Source of the DNA: Planctomycetaceae bacterium
Lineage (GTDB): Bacteria > Planctomycetota > UBA1135 > GCA-002686595
Assembly: GCA_016125265.1 (NCBI GenBank)
Contig: WGMC01000026.1
Span: 1 to 64,000, forward strand
Direction of reading: 5' to 3'
DNA length: 64,000 nt
The stretch's first letter is position 1. The number at the start of each line of letters is the position of its first letter. A program made the position numbers and the translations under genes. Below are positions 7,581-15,569 of this stretch, one piece after another. The notes beneath the pieces were generated by a model. That model made no database searches, was not told the DNA's origin, and saw nothing but the letters and a program-made list of their open reading frames with translations.

Positions 7581-8954
7581 CTAGAGCCCCTTCACTTCCC
7601 AGCCCCGCCGGTAGGGCTCGTGCAGGAACCGGTTCGCCTCCGCCTGGCGGAACTGCCCCGAACGGCCATCCCAGTCCAGGGTGGTGTGGGGGTGGTGGAG
7701 GGCGACGTTCCCGAGCAGGGCCACCTCGGTCAGGTGTGCCGAGTAGTCGAAACCGCTCGCAAGGCGTTTCCCGCTCAAGCACGCATCGACCCACTCGTGC
7801 CAGTGTTGGCGGTCCTCCACCTCGGGCAGCTCGACTCCCGCGAACCGCGACTCGGGCAAGAGGCGCGGCGGATCGTACGGGCTGGCCAGGAGCGCTCCCT
7901 TCTCGCCGAGGAACAAACACGCGTTCTTCCAGACGTCGTCACCCGCCTCGATTTCGTCGAGCTGCGTGCGCGGCATCTTTCCGCCGTCGTGCCACGTGAG
8001 CAGCACGGGATCTCCCTTGGTGTGCGGCGTGGGGGCGAACTCGTAGTGCACCCGCGACCAGAGCGGGTAGCTGTCGGGGCCCGGGGGCGGCCCTTCCGAA
8101 CGGATGCGGCGCGGCGCCCCCAGTTCGAGGAACCACAGCGCGGGATCCATGAGGTGGCACGCCATGTCGCCCTGCGCACCGGTGCCGAAGTCGCGCCAAC
8201 CGCGCCACGCGAATGGGTGGTAGTTGCCCTTCACGTAGGGCCGCATCGGCGCCACACCGAGCCAAAGGTCCCACTCCAGCGCCGAGGGAACCGGATCCTC
8301 GCCGTCCGGGCGTTCCACGCCTTGCGGCCACCAACCGGCCGGCCGGTCGGTCCACACGTGCACCTCGTGCACCGCGCCGATGTGGCCCGCGCGAAGGAGC
8401 GCCAGGGCCTGGCGGTAGTACGGCGCCGCGCGGTTCTGAATGCCCATCTGCGTGGCGGTGCCGGCGCCGCGCGCCGCAGCCGCCACGGCGCGGGCTTCGC
8501 GCACGGTGCGTGTCAGTGGCTTCTGGCCGTACACGTGCAGGCCGGCGCGCAGCGCCCCGATCATCGCCGGTGCGTGCATGTGGTCGGGGATCGACACGTG
8601 CACGCTGTCGAGCGCCCCGTCCTCCTTCGCCAACATCTCGCGCCAATCCCGGTACCGCCTCGCGCCGGGGTGCTTCTGGGCGGCCGCCTCGAGGCGCTCC
8701 CCGTCGACATCGCAAAGGGCCACCACGTCGACTTGGCCGTGGGCCGAGATCTGGGCGAGGTCGCTCTCCCCCATGCCGCCGCAGCCGATGGCGGCGTGGC
8801 GCAGGCGGCCGCGAGTGACCACCGGGCCGCCGGCCGCGAGGGATGCGCAGGAGCCGAGCAGGGAAGCCGAACTGGCGGCCAAGGCGGCGCCGACGGCGGT
8901 GGCGGCCGTGCGGGCGAAGAGAGCCCGGCGGGAGAGGTTGGTGCTGGGATTCAT
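7581..8954 (-). CDS. Gfo/Idh/MocA family oxidoreductase, Tat-exported
   Basis: 457 aa. The N-terminus carries a twin-arginine signal (LSRRALFARTAAT) and a lipobox-like LLGSC, then a Rossmann NAD(P) domain (AIGCGGMGESD, VVALCDVDG) and the EKP-like signature (YGQKPLTRTVREA). The C-terminal alpha/beta domain contains AQGDMACHLMDP. The family oxidises sugars and inositols; periplasmic Tat-exported copies are abundant in planctomycetes. It follows a sugar isomerase-like gene by 20 nt on the same strand, so the two probably act on one carbohydrate. Confidence 0.92.
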   Translation of the reverse strand: MNPSTNLSRRALFARTAATAVGAALAASSASLLGSCASLAAGGPVVTRGRLRHAAIGCGGMGESDLAQISAHGQVDVVALCDVDGERLEAAAQKHPGARRYRDWREMLAKEDGALDSVHVSIPDHMHAPAMIGALRAGLHVYGQKPLTRTVREARAVAAAARGAGTATQMGIQNRAAPYYRQALALLRAGHIGAVHEVHVWTDRPAGWWPQGVERPDGEDPVPSALEWDLWLGVAPMRPYVKGNYHPFAWRGWRDFGTGAQGDMACHLMDPALWFLELGAPRRIRSEGPPPGPDSYPLWSRVHYEFAPTPHTKGDPVLLTWHDGGKMPRTQLDEIEAGDDVWKNACLFLGEKGALLASPYDPPRLLPESRFAGVELPEVEDRQHWHEWVDACLSGKRLASGFDYSAHLTEVALLGNVALHHPHTTLDWDGRSGQFRQAEANRFLHEPYRRGWEVKGL

Positions 8955-8974
8955 GGGGGGTGTTGGGGGTGGCG

Positions 8975-9877
8975 TCACTTCGCGGTACGCGTCGCGCGAA
9001 GGCGTTCGAGCAGCGCTTTGGTCAGGAGGATCCCGCGCTCCTCGTCCGGGTTGGCCCCTTCGTACTCGACGCCGATCCAACCGCGGTACCCCGAATCCAG
9101 CACGATCCCGAGCATGCGCCCGTAGTCGGTGCCGGTTTCGTTGCCCTGGTCGTCGAACTCGTGGCTCTTGGCGCTGACCGCCTTGGCGTAGGGCATCAGC
9201 TCCTTCACACCCTGGTAGCGGTCGTACCACTGGCCGTCGCCGAGGTGGAAGTTGCCGAAGTCGGGGAGCGTACCGATGCGCGGGTGGTCGACGGCAGCCA
9301 TCACTCCGGCCAACCACGCGCCGTCGGACGAGAGGCCGCCGTGGTTCTCGACGATCACGTTCAACCCGCGCTCTTCGCCGTGTTCGACGAGGCGCCGGAG
9401 GCCGTCCGCGGCCCTTTGTGTCTGTTCCTCGCGGGTGCCGTCGCTTTGCGCATTCACGCGGATCGAATGGCAGCCAAGTGCTTTCGCCGCGTCGAGCCAG
9501 GGCAAGTGCCGTTCGATGGCCTGCGTGCGCGCGGCCGCGTCGGGGTCACCGAGGGCACCCAGGCCGTCGCACATGATCAGGAGGTTTTGGACATCGAGGT
9601 CCCGGCAGCGCACGCGCAGTTCCTCGAGCCACACCTTGTCCCCCACGCGGTCGAGGAAGAAGCTGTTCACGTACTCCACGGCGCCAAAACCCAGGGCCTT
9701 GGCCTTGGCGGGGAACTCCAGCGCCGCGAGTTTGCCGTCCCGCAGCGTGCGGTGCAGCGACCACTGGGCGAGGGAGATCGAGAAGGCCGGGTCGTCCTGC
9801 ATCGGGTGGGCGCGGCCCGCGAGGGGCGCGAGGCAGAGGGCGGCGGCGCCCCCCAAGAAGTGGCGTCGGGTGGACAT
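8975..9877 (-). CDS. Sugar phosphate isomerase/epimerase (xylose isomerase-like TIM barrel), Tat signal
   Basis: 300 aa starting at ATG 9877 with a Tat signal (STRRHFLGGAAALCLAPLAG). It is followed by an AP-endonuclease-2-like TIM barrel with likely metal ligands: VENHGG near 190, LPDFGNFHLG near 222 and the late VEYEG near 280. The family isomerises or epimerises sugars and inositol derivatives. It is co-directional with the downstream Gfo/Idh/MocA gene and divergent from the GST gene, whose start is only 53 nt away. Confidence 0.88.
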   Translation of the reverse strand: MSTRRHFLGGAAALCLAPLAGRAHPMQDDPAFSISLAQWSLHRTLRDGKLAALEFPAKAKALGFGAVEYVNSFFLDRVGDKVWLEELRVRCRDLDVQNLLIMCDGLGALGDPDAAARTQAIERHLPWLDAAKALGCHSIRVNAQSDGTREEQTQRAADGLRRLVEHGEERGLNVIVENHGGLSSDGAWLAGVMAAVDHPRIGTLPDFGNFHLGDGQWYDRYQGVKELMPYAKAVSAKSHEFDDQGNETGTDYGRMLGIVLDSGYRGWIGVEYEGANPDEERGILLTKALLERLRATRTAK

Positions 9878-9929
9878 GGCCCAACTGTAGCGAGGACCCC
9901 GAAGCCGTGGGGCGCTACTCTTGGGGCCC

Positions 9930-10544
9930 ATGCGCCTCTATGCGACCAAGAACTCCACGTACTCCCGCAGGGTGCGCATCGCGCTGCTGGAGAAGGGCCT
10001 GGTCGCCGAGGAGCTCGAACGCGGCGCGGAGGCCCGCCGCAGTCCCGAATTCCTGGCCCTCAACCCCTACGGCCGCATCCCCGTCCTCGTGGATCTGGAC
10101 GAGGCCGGCGGCGAGAGCGTGCTGTGGGAATCGACCGCGATCCTCGAGTACCTGGAAGCGAAGTACCCCGAGCCGCCCCTCGTGCCCAAGCTGCCCACGG
10201 AGCGGGGCACGATGGCGATGCACGTGAAGCTGTGCGACCTCGAGTTCGCACCCCACGCCCGAACCATCCAGCGGCCCAAACGCTTCGATCCGCCGCAAGC
10301 CTGGGATCGGCCGAGCTTCGAACCGGCCAAGGCCGCGATCCTCCGACACCTCGCGATCCTCGCGACCCAATTGGAGGGCCGCCGTTACCTCGTCGCCGAC
10401 CGCTTCACCCTGGCGGACCTCGTCTACGTGCCGTTCTTGCACTTCCACGGACTGCTGGAACTGGAGCTGCCCGATTCGGTGGCCCAGTGGTGGCAGCGCC
10501 TCTCGCGGCGGCCCAGTGTGCGCGCCACCGAACCCACCTTCTGA
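9930..10544 (+). CDS. Glutathione S-transferase family protein
   Basis: 204 aa. The thioredoxin-like N-terminal domain (YATKNSTYSRRVRIALLEKG; the Ser/Tyr region near residue 10 is the usual catalytic site) carries the conserved cis-Pro stretch NPYGRIPVLVD and ESTAILEYLEAKYP. An all-helical C-terminal domain with FTLADLVYVPFLHF follows. The ATG is at 9930. It ends 7 nt before the peptidase start, so the two are probably co-transcribed. The substrate is unknown. Confidence 0.9.
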   Translation: MRLYATKNSTYSRRVRIALLEKGLVAEELERGAEARRSPEFLALNPYGRIPVLVDLDEAGGESVLWESTAILEYLEAKYPEPPLVPKLPTERGTMAMHVKLCDLEFAPHARTIQRPKRFDPPQAWDRPSFEPAKAAILRHLAILATQLEGRRYLVADRFTLADLVYVPFLHFHGLLELELPDSVAQWWQRLSRRPSVRATEPTF

Positions 10545-10551
10545 TGCCCCC

Positions 10552-12231
10552 ATGCTGCGCTTCGCCGACATCCAACCCGCGGAACCGAACCTCGACGAAC
10601 TGGCGGAGCGCACCGGCGCCGTGCTCGCGCAGTTGGGACGCGCGACAACCGGCGCCGCTGCCCGCGAGGCCCTCGGGCCCTGGGACGAACTGCGCCGCGA
10701 GGTGCGCAGCTACCGCGCCCACGTATGGCTGCGCTTCCAACAGGACACCCGCGACGCCGAGCGCAAGGCGGCGCGCGAGCGCTGGGACCGTTTGGCGCCT
10801 GGTTGGACCGAGCTCGAAGTGCGCGTGAAGCGCGCGCTGCTCGAGCACCCCGCGCGGCGCGCCCTCGCGGCGGATCTCGGCGACCAGGCCTTCGCGCTCT
10901 GGGAGTCCGATGCGCTGGCCTTCGATCCCGCGATCAAGGGCGACCTCGTGCGCGAGGCCCGTCTGGGCGCCGAATACACCGAGCTCCTCGCCTCGGCTTC
11001 GATCGAGTTCCGCGACAAAAAAGAGAGCCTGACGACGCTCACACGCCACCGCCAGAGCCCCGACCGGAGTTTGCGCGAAGCGGCCGAACGGGCCCTTTGG
11101 AGCTGGTTTGCGAGCCGCCGCGACAGTTTGGACCGAATCTTCTCGGACCTGGTCGCCGTGCGCACGCGCATGGCCCACGCGCTCTCCCTCGAAAGCTTCG
11201 TCGACCTCGGGTACCGGCGCATGTGCCGCGTGGACTACGGCGTTCGCGACGTGGCCGCGTTCCGCGATGCGATCCGGCGCCACATCGTGCCCCTCGCGGC
11301 CAAACTCAGCGCCCGGCAGGCCCGGACTCTTGGGGTGCCGCGTTTGATGGCCTGGGACGAGGCCGTGCACGACGTCAAGGGCAACGCGCTGCCCGCCGGG
11401 GACCGCGCCTGGATGGTTCGACAGTCGGCGCCGATGTTCTCGAACCTCAGCCCCGAACTCGGCTCGTTCTTCGAAGCCCTCGACCGCGGCGGATTCCTGG
11501 ACCTCGACAGCCGCGAGGGCAAGGCCGGCGGCGGCTTCTGCACGTCGTTCCCCACGCACGGCATGCCGTTCGTGTTCGCGAACTTCAACGGGACCCAGGG
11601 CGACGTGACGGTCTTGACCCACGAGGTGGGCCACGCGTTCCAGAACTACTCGAGCCGCGGCCTCTTCCCCTGCGACTACCACTGGCCGACCTACGAATCG
11701 GCCGAGATCCATTCCATGTCGCTCGAACTCCTGACGTTCCCCGAGATGGAGTCCTACTTCGCCGGCGACGCCGAACGTTTCCGCCGCACGCACTTGGCGG
11801 AAGCGGTGCTGTTCCTGCCCTACGGCACCGCCGTGGACCACTTCCAGCACGAGCTCTACCAACGGCCCCACCTGACCGCTGCCGAGCGCCACGATCTGTG
11901 GCGCGAGATGGAGCGCACCTACCTGCCCTGGCGCGATTGGGGCGATCTGCCCCACGCGTCGGCGGGTGGCCGTTGGCAGTTCCAACGGCACATCTTCCTC
12001 TCGCCCTTCTACTACATCGACTACGTGCTGGCGCAGAGTGTGGCGCTGCAGCTCTTCGCGCAGGCGAAGTCCGACCGACCGGCCGCCCTTCGCGCGTACC
12101 ACGAACTCTGCGCGCGCGGCGGATCCCTGCCCTTCCAAGCGCTCGTGCGTTCGGCTGGGCTCGTCAGTCCGTTCGACGCGGGCTGCCTCGAGCACATCGC
12201 CGAGGACCTGAACGGCAGTCTCGAGCTCTAG
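10552..12231 (+). CDS. M3 family oligoendopeptidase
   Basis: Zinc metallopeptidase of 559 aa, cytoplasmic (no signal peptide). The zinc motif HEVGHAFQNYSS is near residue 358 and the third ligand region PTYESAEIHSMSLELL near 385. The C-terminal HIFLSPFYYIDYVLAQ and YHELCARGGSLPF match oligoendopeptidase F-like enzymes. It degrades short peptides. The stop codon TAG is also the first three bases of the MITE-like element that follows. Confidence 0.92.
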   Translation: MLRFADIQPAEPNLDELAERTGAVLAQLGRATTGAAAREALGPWDELRREVRSYRAHVWLRFQQDTRDAERKAARERWDRLAPGWTELEVRVKRALLEHPARRALAADLGDQAFALWESDALAFDPAIKGDLVREARLGAEYTELLASASIEFRDKKESLTTLTRHRQSPDRSLREAAERALWSWFASRRDSLDRIFSDLVAVRTRMAHALSLESFVDLGYRRMCRVDYGVRDVAAFRDAIRRHIVPLAAKLSARQARTLGVPRLMAWDEAVHDVKGNALPAGDRAWMVRQSAPMFSNLSPELGSFFEALDRGGFLDLDSREGKAGGGFCTSFPTHGMPFVFANFNGTQGDVTVLTHEVGHAFQNYSSRGLFPCDYHWPTYESAEIHSMSLELLTFPEMESYFAGDAERFRRTHLAEAVLFLPYGTAVDHFQHELYQRPHLTAAERHDLWREMERTYLPWRDWGDLPHASAGGRWQFQRHIFLSPFYYIDYVLAQSVALQLFAQAKSDRPAALRAYHELCARGGSLPFQALVRSAGLVSPFDAGCLEHIAEDLNGSLEL

Positions 12232-12430
12232 CCCGGATTATCCACCACGTTTCCGACCGGACGGCCCAACCGGCGGCCTTCGGCCGCCTTTCGCCGCCTG
12301 GCGGCACTTTGTGCCCACGGTCGTCCTCGACGACCTGTTCAAGGTCGACTGTGGATCCCGCGGCCACAAAGCACCACCAGGCAGCGACCTGGGCTCGTCG
12401 GATCGAAAACCTGATGAATAACCCGGGCTA
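12229..12430. mobile_element. MITE-like element, 202 bp, imperfect terminal inverted repeats
   Basis: The left end tagcccggattatccaccac and the reverse complement of the right end tagcccgggttattcatcag match at about 16 of 20 positions, and similarity runs on into gtttc / gtttt. The interior holds ggcactttgtgcc-type small palindromes and no supported gene. The outermost TAG of each end is the stop codon of the flanking convergent gene, so the element fills the whole space between M3 peptidase and SGNH hydrolase. No transposase and no clear target-site duplication are visible. It could also act as a bidirectional terminator. Confidence 0.6.
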
Positions 12431-13570
12431 GCGGTTCGCGCCCGTCAGCACCACGTCGACGGCGCTGGAATCGGGCCGCAGGCGGTCAGCCAGGTACTCG
12501 GCGGCGACTCGGTTGGTCGCGCCGCTCGGATGGTGGTCGTGCGTGTGGGCGACGAGCTGCGCACCGTCGAGACCCTCGAACGCGGGCACGAGGTCGTGGA
12601 AAACGAGTCCCAGGTCGGCGCACATCGCTGCGACCGCGTCGTGCTCGACTTGGAAAGCGTAGGGCGGACCCAGGCTGACGAGATCCGGGTACATCGTGAC
12701 CTCGAGGTGGAAGCCGCCCTCCTGCGCCAACTGCTTGGCATCGCGAAGCGCCTGGCGCACCGACAGGTAGCCCGGCGAACCGGGGCTCCAATCCCTTCGG
12801 TAGTTGTTGCGGGTCAGCGCCCCGATCCAACTGCGGTGCAGGCCGTGGGCCAAGTGGTCGATGATGCGGGAGTGGCGGCGCAGTGCCATGGTCACCGCCT
12901 GGGGGCCGGTTTTGTCGTCGGAGGGCCCCCACACACCAGAGGTCAGGCCAAGTCGGCGCACCCAATCCGCACGCCAGTCCTCGCCGCCCGTTGGCGCCGC
13001 CGTGATCCCGGCGCCCGAAGCGTCGTTGATGTAGAGCACGAACAACACACCGTCCGGCCGCAAGCGGGGGTATTGGCGCCCGAGCAGCGCCACGGATTGG
13101 GCGGCGTTGTACGCGTACACGCCCCAGTTCCAGACCTCGGCGCGCCGGCCGCGACCGATGAGCGCCGCTTGCAACCGCTCGGACAGCGTGCCCGCTTCGT
13201 TGACGCCGGTGCCGAACACGAACGAGTCCCCGAGGATGGCCCAGCGTTCGATCGGCTCGCCCGCCGTTCGCTTCGCCACCTCGATCTCCGGCCCGCGGAA
13301 GCGGTGGGAGTTCGTGCGGTACTCGACGCGGCGCGCGGGCCCCAGACGGTCCGCCGGGTACACGGTGCTGGCCTCCGCGCGCGGCCGCAGGGCCCAGTGC
13401 AAACCGGGCACCTCCGAAGCATCGACCGGCGCAATCAGGTTCAGGTTCGCGCCATCACCGCGCGGTGGCACCGCGGGCAGAATTGCCCGGGCGGCGAGTT
13501 CGAGCACCGCAAAGCCCGCCACCGCGGAGAGCGAAACCACGCAGAAGCGACGGAGCAACTTGTTTGCCAC
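12428..13570 (-). CDS. SGNH/GDSL-type hydrolase, membrane-anchored
   Basis: 380 aa from a GTG at 13570, chosen because it puts the hydrophobic stretch FCVVSLSAVAGFAVLELAARA (split signal anchor) at residues 8-28; an in-frame start at 13657 would add 29 Pro/Arg-rich residues. GDSFVFGTG near 115 is the SGNH block I Ser, LYINDASG resembles block III (Asn), and DHHPSGATN near 350 gives the Asp-x-x-His-like C-terminal dyad. The family covers esterases and acyl-modifying hydrolases; substrate unknown. Confidence 0.75.
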   Translation of the reverse strand: MANKLLRRFCVVSLSAVAGFAVLELAARAILPAVPPRGDGANLNLIAPVDASEVPGLHWALRPRAEASTVYPADRLGPARRVEYRTNSHRFRGPEIEVAKRTAGEPIERWAILGDSFVFGTGVNEAGTLSERLQAALIGRGRRAEVWNWGVYAYNAAQSVALLGRQYPRLRPDGVLFVLYINDASGAGITAAPTGGEDWRADWVRRLGLTSGVWGPSDDKTGPQAVTMALRRHSRIIDHLAHGLHRSWIGALTRNNYRRDWSPGSPGYLSVRQALRDAKQLAQEGGFHLEVTMYPDLVSLGPPYAFQVEHDAVAAMCADLGLVFHDLVPAFEGLDGAQLVAHTHDHHPSGATNRVAAEYLADRLRPDSSAVDVVLTGANR

Positions 13571-13833
13571 GGGTGGGGAGACTCCGGGGGGCACGGGGGG
13601 GGGCCAGGGACTCTTGGGAACGCGGCACGCGGTGACGCGCTGACGCCTAGACCGCAATCGTAGCGGGTCTGTCCAGTCTGTGTTGGGTCAGGCGCATTTC
13701 CCTGCCCCCTGAGGCGACCTCGGGCGATTTCTGGCGATCTCAGGCCCCTGGGGGCGGCCCCAGGGCGGCCCCAGGGCGGCCCGGGGCGACAACGATCAAG
13801 CCACCGCCAAACCCCTGCACTAAGATCACCCCC

Positions 13834-14166
13834 ATGGCCGAGCAGACCGCCCCCCCTCCGACCAGCACACGCGTCGGCCGCGGCAATCGCGATTGGACGT
13901 CGCGGCAGATCGCACTGTGGTGCTGTTACTTCCTGTTCGCGGCCGTCATCGGTGGGTTCGAGCTGCTGCGGCTGCAGTTTCTCGTCCTCGACGAGCGGCT
14001 GATCTGGGTGTCTGCGATGGGGTTCCTGGTCGTGCTGCAGGTCCTGGGTGTCGCGGCGAGTTTGCGCACGAAATTCCCTGGCAAGTGGCTGGTCACGGGT
14101 GGCACCGTCACGTTCGCGCTGGGGTGGCTGGTGTTCCTGAATCCGTTGCTGATGATCCGGATCTGA
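13834..14166 (+). CDS. Small three-helix membrane protein
   Basis: 110 aa. A charged N-terminal 25 residues is followed by three hydrophobic segments at about 30-48, 57-77 and 87-108. No family recognised. It stands alone between divergent or opposite-strand neighbours. The 263 nt upstream (13571-13833) contain short GC-rich direct repeats (ccccagggcgg twice near 13757-13780) and no convincing promoter. Confidence 0.65.
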   Translation: MAEQTAPPPTSTRVGRGNRDWTSRQIALWCCYFLFAAVIGGFELLRLQFLVLDERLIWVSAMGFLVVLQVLGVAASLRTKFPGKWLVTGGTVTFALGWLVFLNPLLMIRI

Positions 14167-14208
14167 TTCCCCGTGAAGCCGCGGCGCCGCGTTCCGCGTG
14201 CGCGCCCC

Positions 14209-14278
14209 CAGTCAACGGGTCGCAGTCAACGGGTCGCAGTCAACGGGTCGCAGTCAACGGGTCGCGGTCAACGGATCG
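14209..14278. repeat. 14-nt tandem repeat, 5 copies, running into the ridA stop codon
   Basis: Units cagtcaacgggtcg at 14209, 14223, 14237 and 14251 are identical. The fifth (14265-14278) has two changes. The last unit contains the TGA stop and final codons of the RidA gene on the minus strand. The array fills the space between two convergent genes. Confidence 0.9.
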
Positions 14279-14687
14279 AGGACGGCGGCAGCGCGGCGGT
14301 GGCTTCGATCTCGACCATGGCGCCCTCTTCCAGGAGGTCGGCCACTTGAACGAGCGCCATCGCGGGGTAGTGACGGCCGATGCACTCGCGCCACGCGGCT
14401 CCCACCTGCTTGATGTTCGCCAGGTACGCGCGTTTGTCGGTCACGTAGACGGTCATGCGCACGACGTGTTCGGGCGCGCCTCCCGCGGCGCGCACCACTT
14501 CGACCACGTTCTGGAGAGCGCGGCGGAACTGCGTGACGAAGTCCCCCGCTCCGACGAGGCGGCCGGCTGGGTCGAAGGCGATCTGGCCCGCCACGAAGAG
14601 CAGCTTCGCGGCGCCCTCCACGGCGACTGCGTTGGCGTAACCCTTGGGCGCTGCCCATCCATCGGGCTGGATCGACTCGATCCTCAT
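14268..14687 (-). CDS. RidA/YjgF family imine deaminase
   Basis: 139 aa, standard length. RidA proteins hydrolyse reactive enamine/imine intermediates to keto acids plus ammonia. Recognisable are FVAGQIAFDPAGRLVG, the core MTVYVTDKRAYL region near 85 and ALVQVADLLEEGAMVEIEA at the C-terminus; the canonical catalytic Arg region reads VQVADLL rather than xxRV, so the subfamily may differ. The ATG overlaps the SDR stop by 4 nt. The pair may act with the aryl-CoA operon if the substrate carries an amino group. Confidence 0.85.
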   Translation of the reverse strand: MRIESIQPDGWAAPKGYANAVAVEGAAKLLFVAGQIAFDPAGRLVGAGDFVTQFRRALQNVVEVVRAAGGAPEHVVRMTVYVTDKRAYLANIKQVGAAWRECIGRHYPAMALVQVADLLEEGAMVEIEATAALPPSSIR

Positions 14688-15544
14688 GGTTGGCTCTTCT
14701 TCGCTGCGGAGTTGGGTTGGGACAAGGGAACGCCGGGATCCACGTCGCGCTCCGCCGTGCCATCGATTTCGCGCACGACACCCGTGGAAGTGGAGCGCAG
14801 AAGCGCCAAACAGGCCGCAGCGACCTGCGCCGTGCTGACGAGGCGCCCGCCGGGGTTCTGGCCGGCGAAGAACGCGCGTGCGTCGGCTTCGGTGCGGCCC
14901 GTCTTGGCGACGAGGTTGTCGATGGATGCCTGCAGCATCGGCGAGTCGACGTAGTGCGGGCAGAGAGCCGAGATCCGCACACCGGTGCCCTTCAGCTCGA
15001 GCGCGGCCGCGCGTGTGAACCCGAGCAACGCGTGTTTGCTGGCGCAGTAGGCGGCCACGTAGGGATACCCGACGAGGCCCGCACTGGACGCCACGTTCAC
15101 CACGGCACCGCTGCCGCGCGCGACCATCGCCGGCACGAGCCCTTCGACGAGCCGCCTCGGACCGTGGAAGTTGACCGCGAGGTGCGCCGCGTAGAGATCC
15201 TCGTCGGGCGGTCGTTTGGGCAGAAGGGGCGCGCTCCGGGCCATGCCCGCGTTGCACACGAGCCACCCCAGGGGCCCCACCTCCGCCTCGAACACCTCGA
15301 GTGCCAGACTCGCGGCGGCGATCGAGCGTGGCTCGGCCACGTCCATCTCGATCACGCGCAGCTTGGCGCCGGGAAACTCCGCGAGGAGCCGATCCCGAGC
15401 AAGCTCGAGATCAGCCCTCCCCCGGGCCGCCAGCGCGACGGGCGCACCCGCCCCGACCAGCGCGCGCGCGATCTCGAAACCGATGCCGCGGCTGGCCCCG
15501 GTGACGAGGGCGGTGGGCGATCCTGTGGAGGGGGCGGACAACAC
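14684..15544 (-). CDS. SDR family NAD(P)-dependent oxidoreductase
   Basis: 286 aa classical short-chain dehydrogenase. The coenzyme motif TGASRGIG is at about 15-22, NAG near 98, and the catalytic Ser plus YCASK near 155-172. The C-terminal tail is 15-20 residues longer than usual. The start is GTG at 15544, 25 nt after the glnA stop on the same strand. Coupled to ridA by an ATGA overlap. Substrate unknown; a hydroxyacyl-CoA-type substrate would fit the catabolic hypothesis. Confidence 0.88.
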   Translation of the reverse strand: MLSAPSTGSPTALVTGASRGIGFEIARALVGAGAPVALAARGRADLELARDRLLAEFPGAKLRVIEMDVAEPRSIAAASLALEVFEAEVGPLGWLVCNAGMARSAPLLPKRPPDEDLYAAHLAVNFHGPRRLVEGLVPAMVARGSGAVVNVASSAGLVGYPYVAAYCASKHALLGFTRAAALELKGTGVRISALCPHYVDSPMLQASIDNLVAKTGRTEADARAFFAGQNPGGRLVSTAQVAAACLALLRSTSTGVVREIDGTAERDVDPGVPLSQPNSAAKKSQP

Positions 15545-15569
15545 AGGTGGAGTTTAGCCCGAACCGCGG

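Noticed and set aside
12229..12430. Considered as a short gene between the peptidase and the SGNH hydrolase
   Set aside because: Terminal inverted repeats and small palindromes explain it better; no frame has a ribosome-binding site or motif.
13757..13780. ccccagggcgg direct repeat near the small membrane protein gene as an operator
   Set aside because: Only two copies in a very GC-rich stretch; could be chance.
14209..14278. Tandem array considered as a CRISPR
   Set aside because: Direct 14-nt units without spacers; no cas genes.
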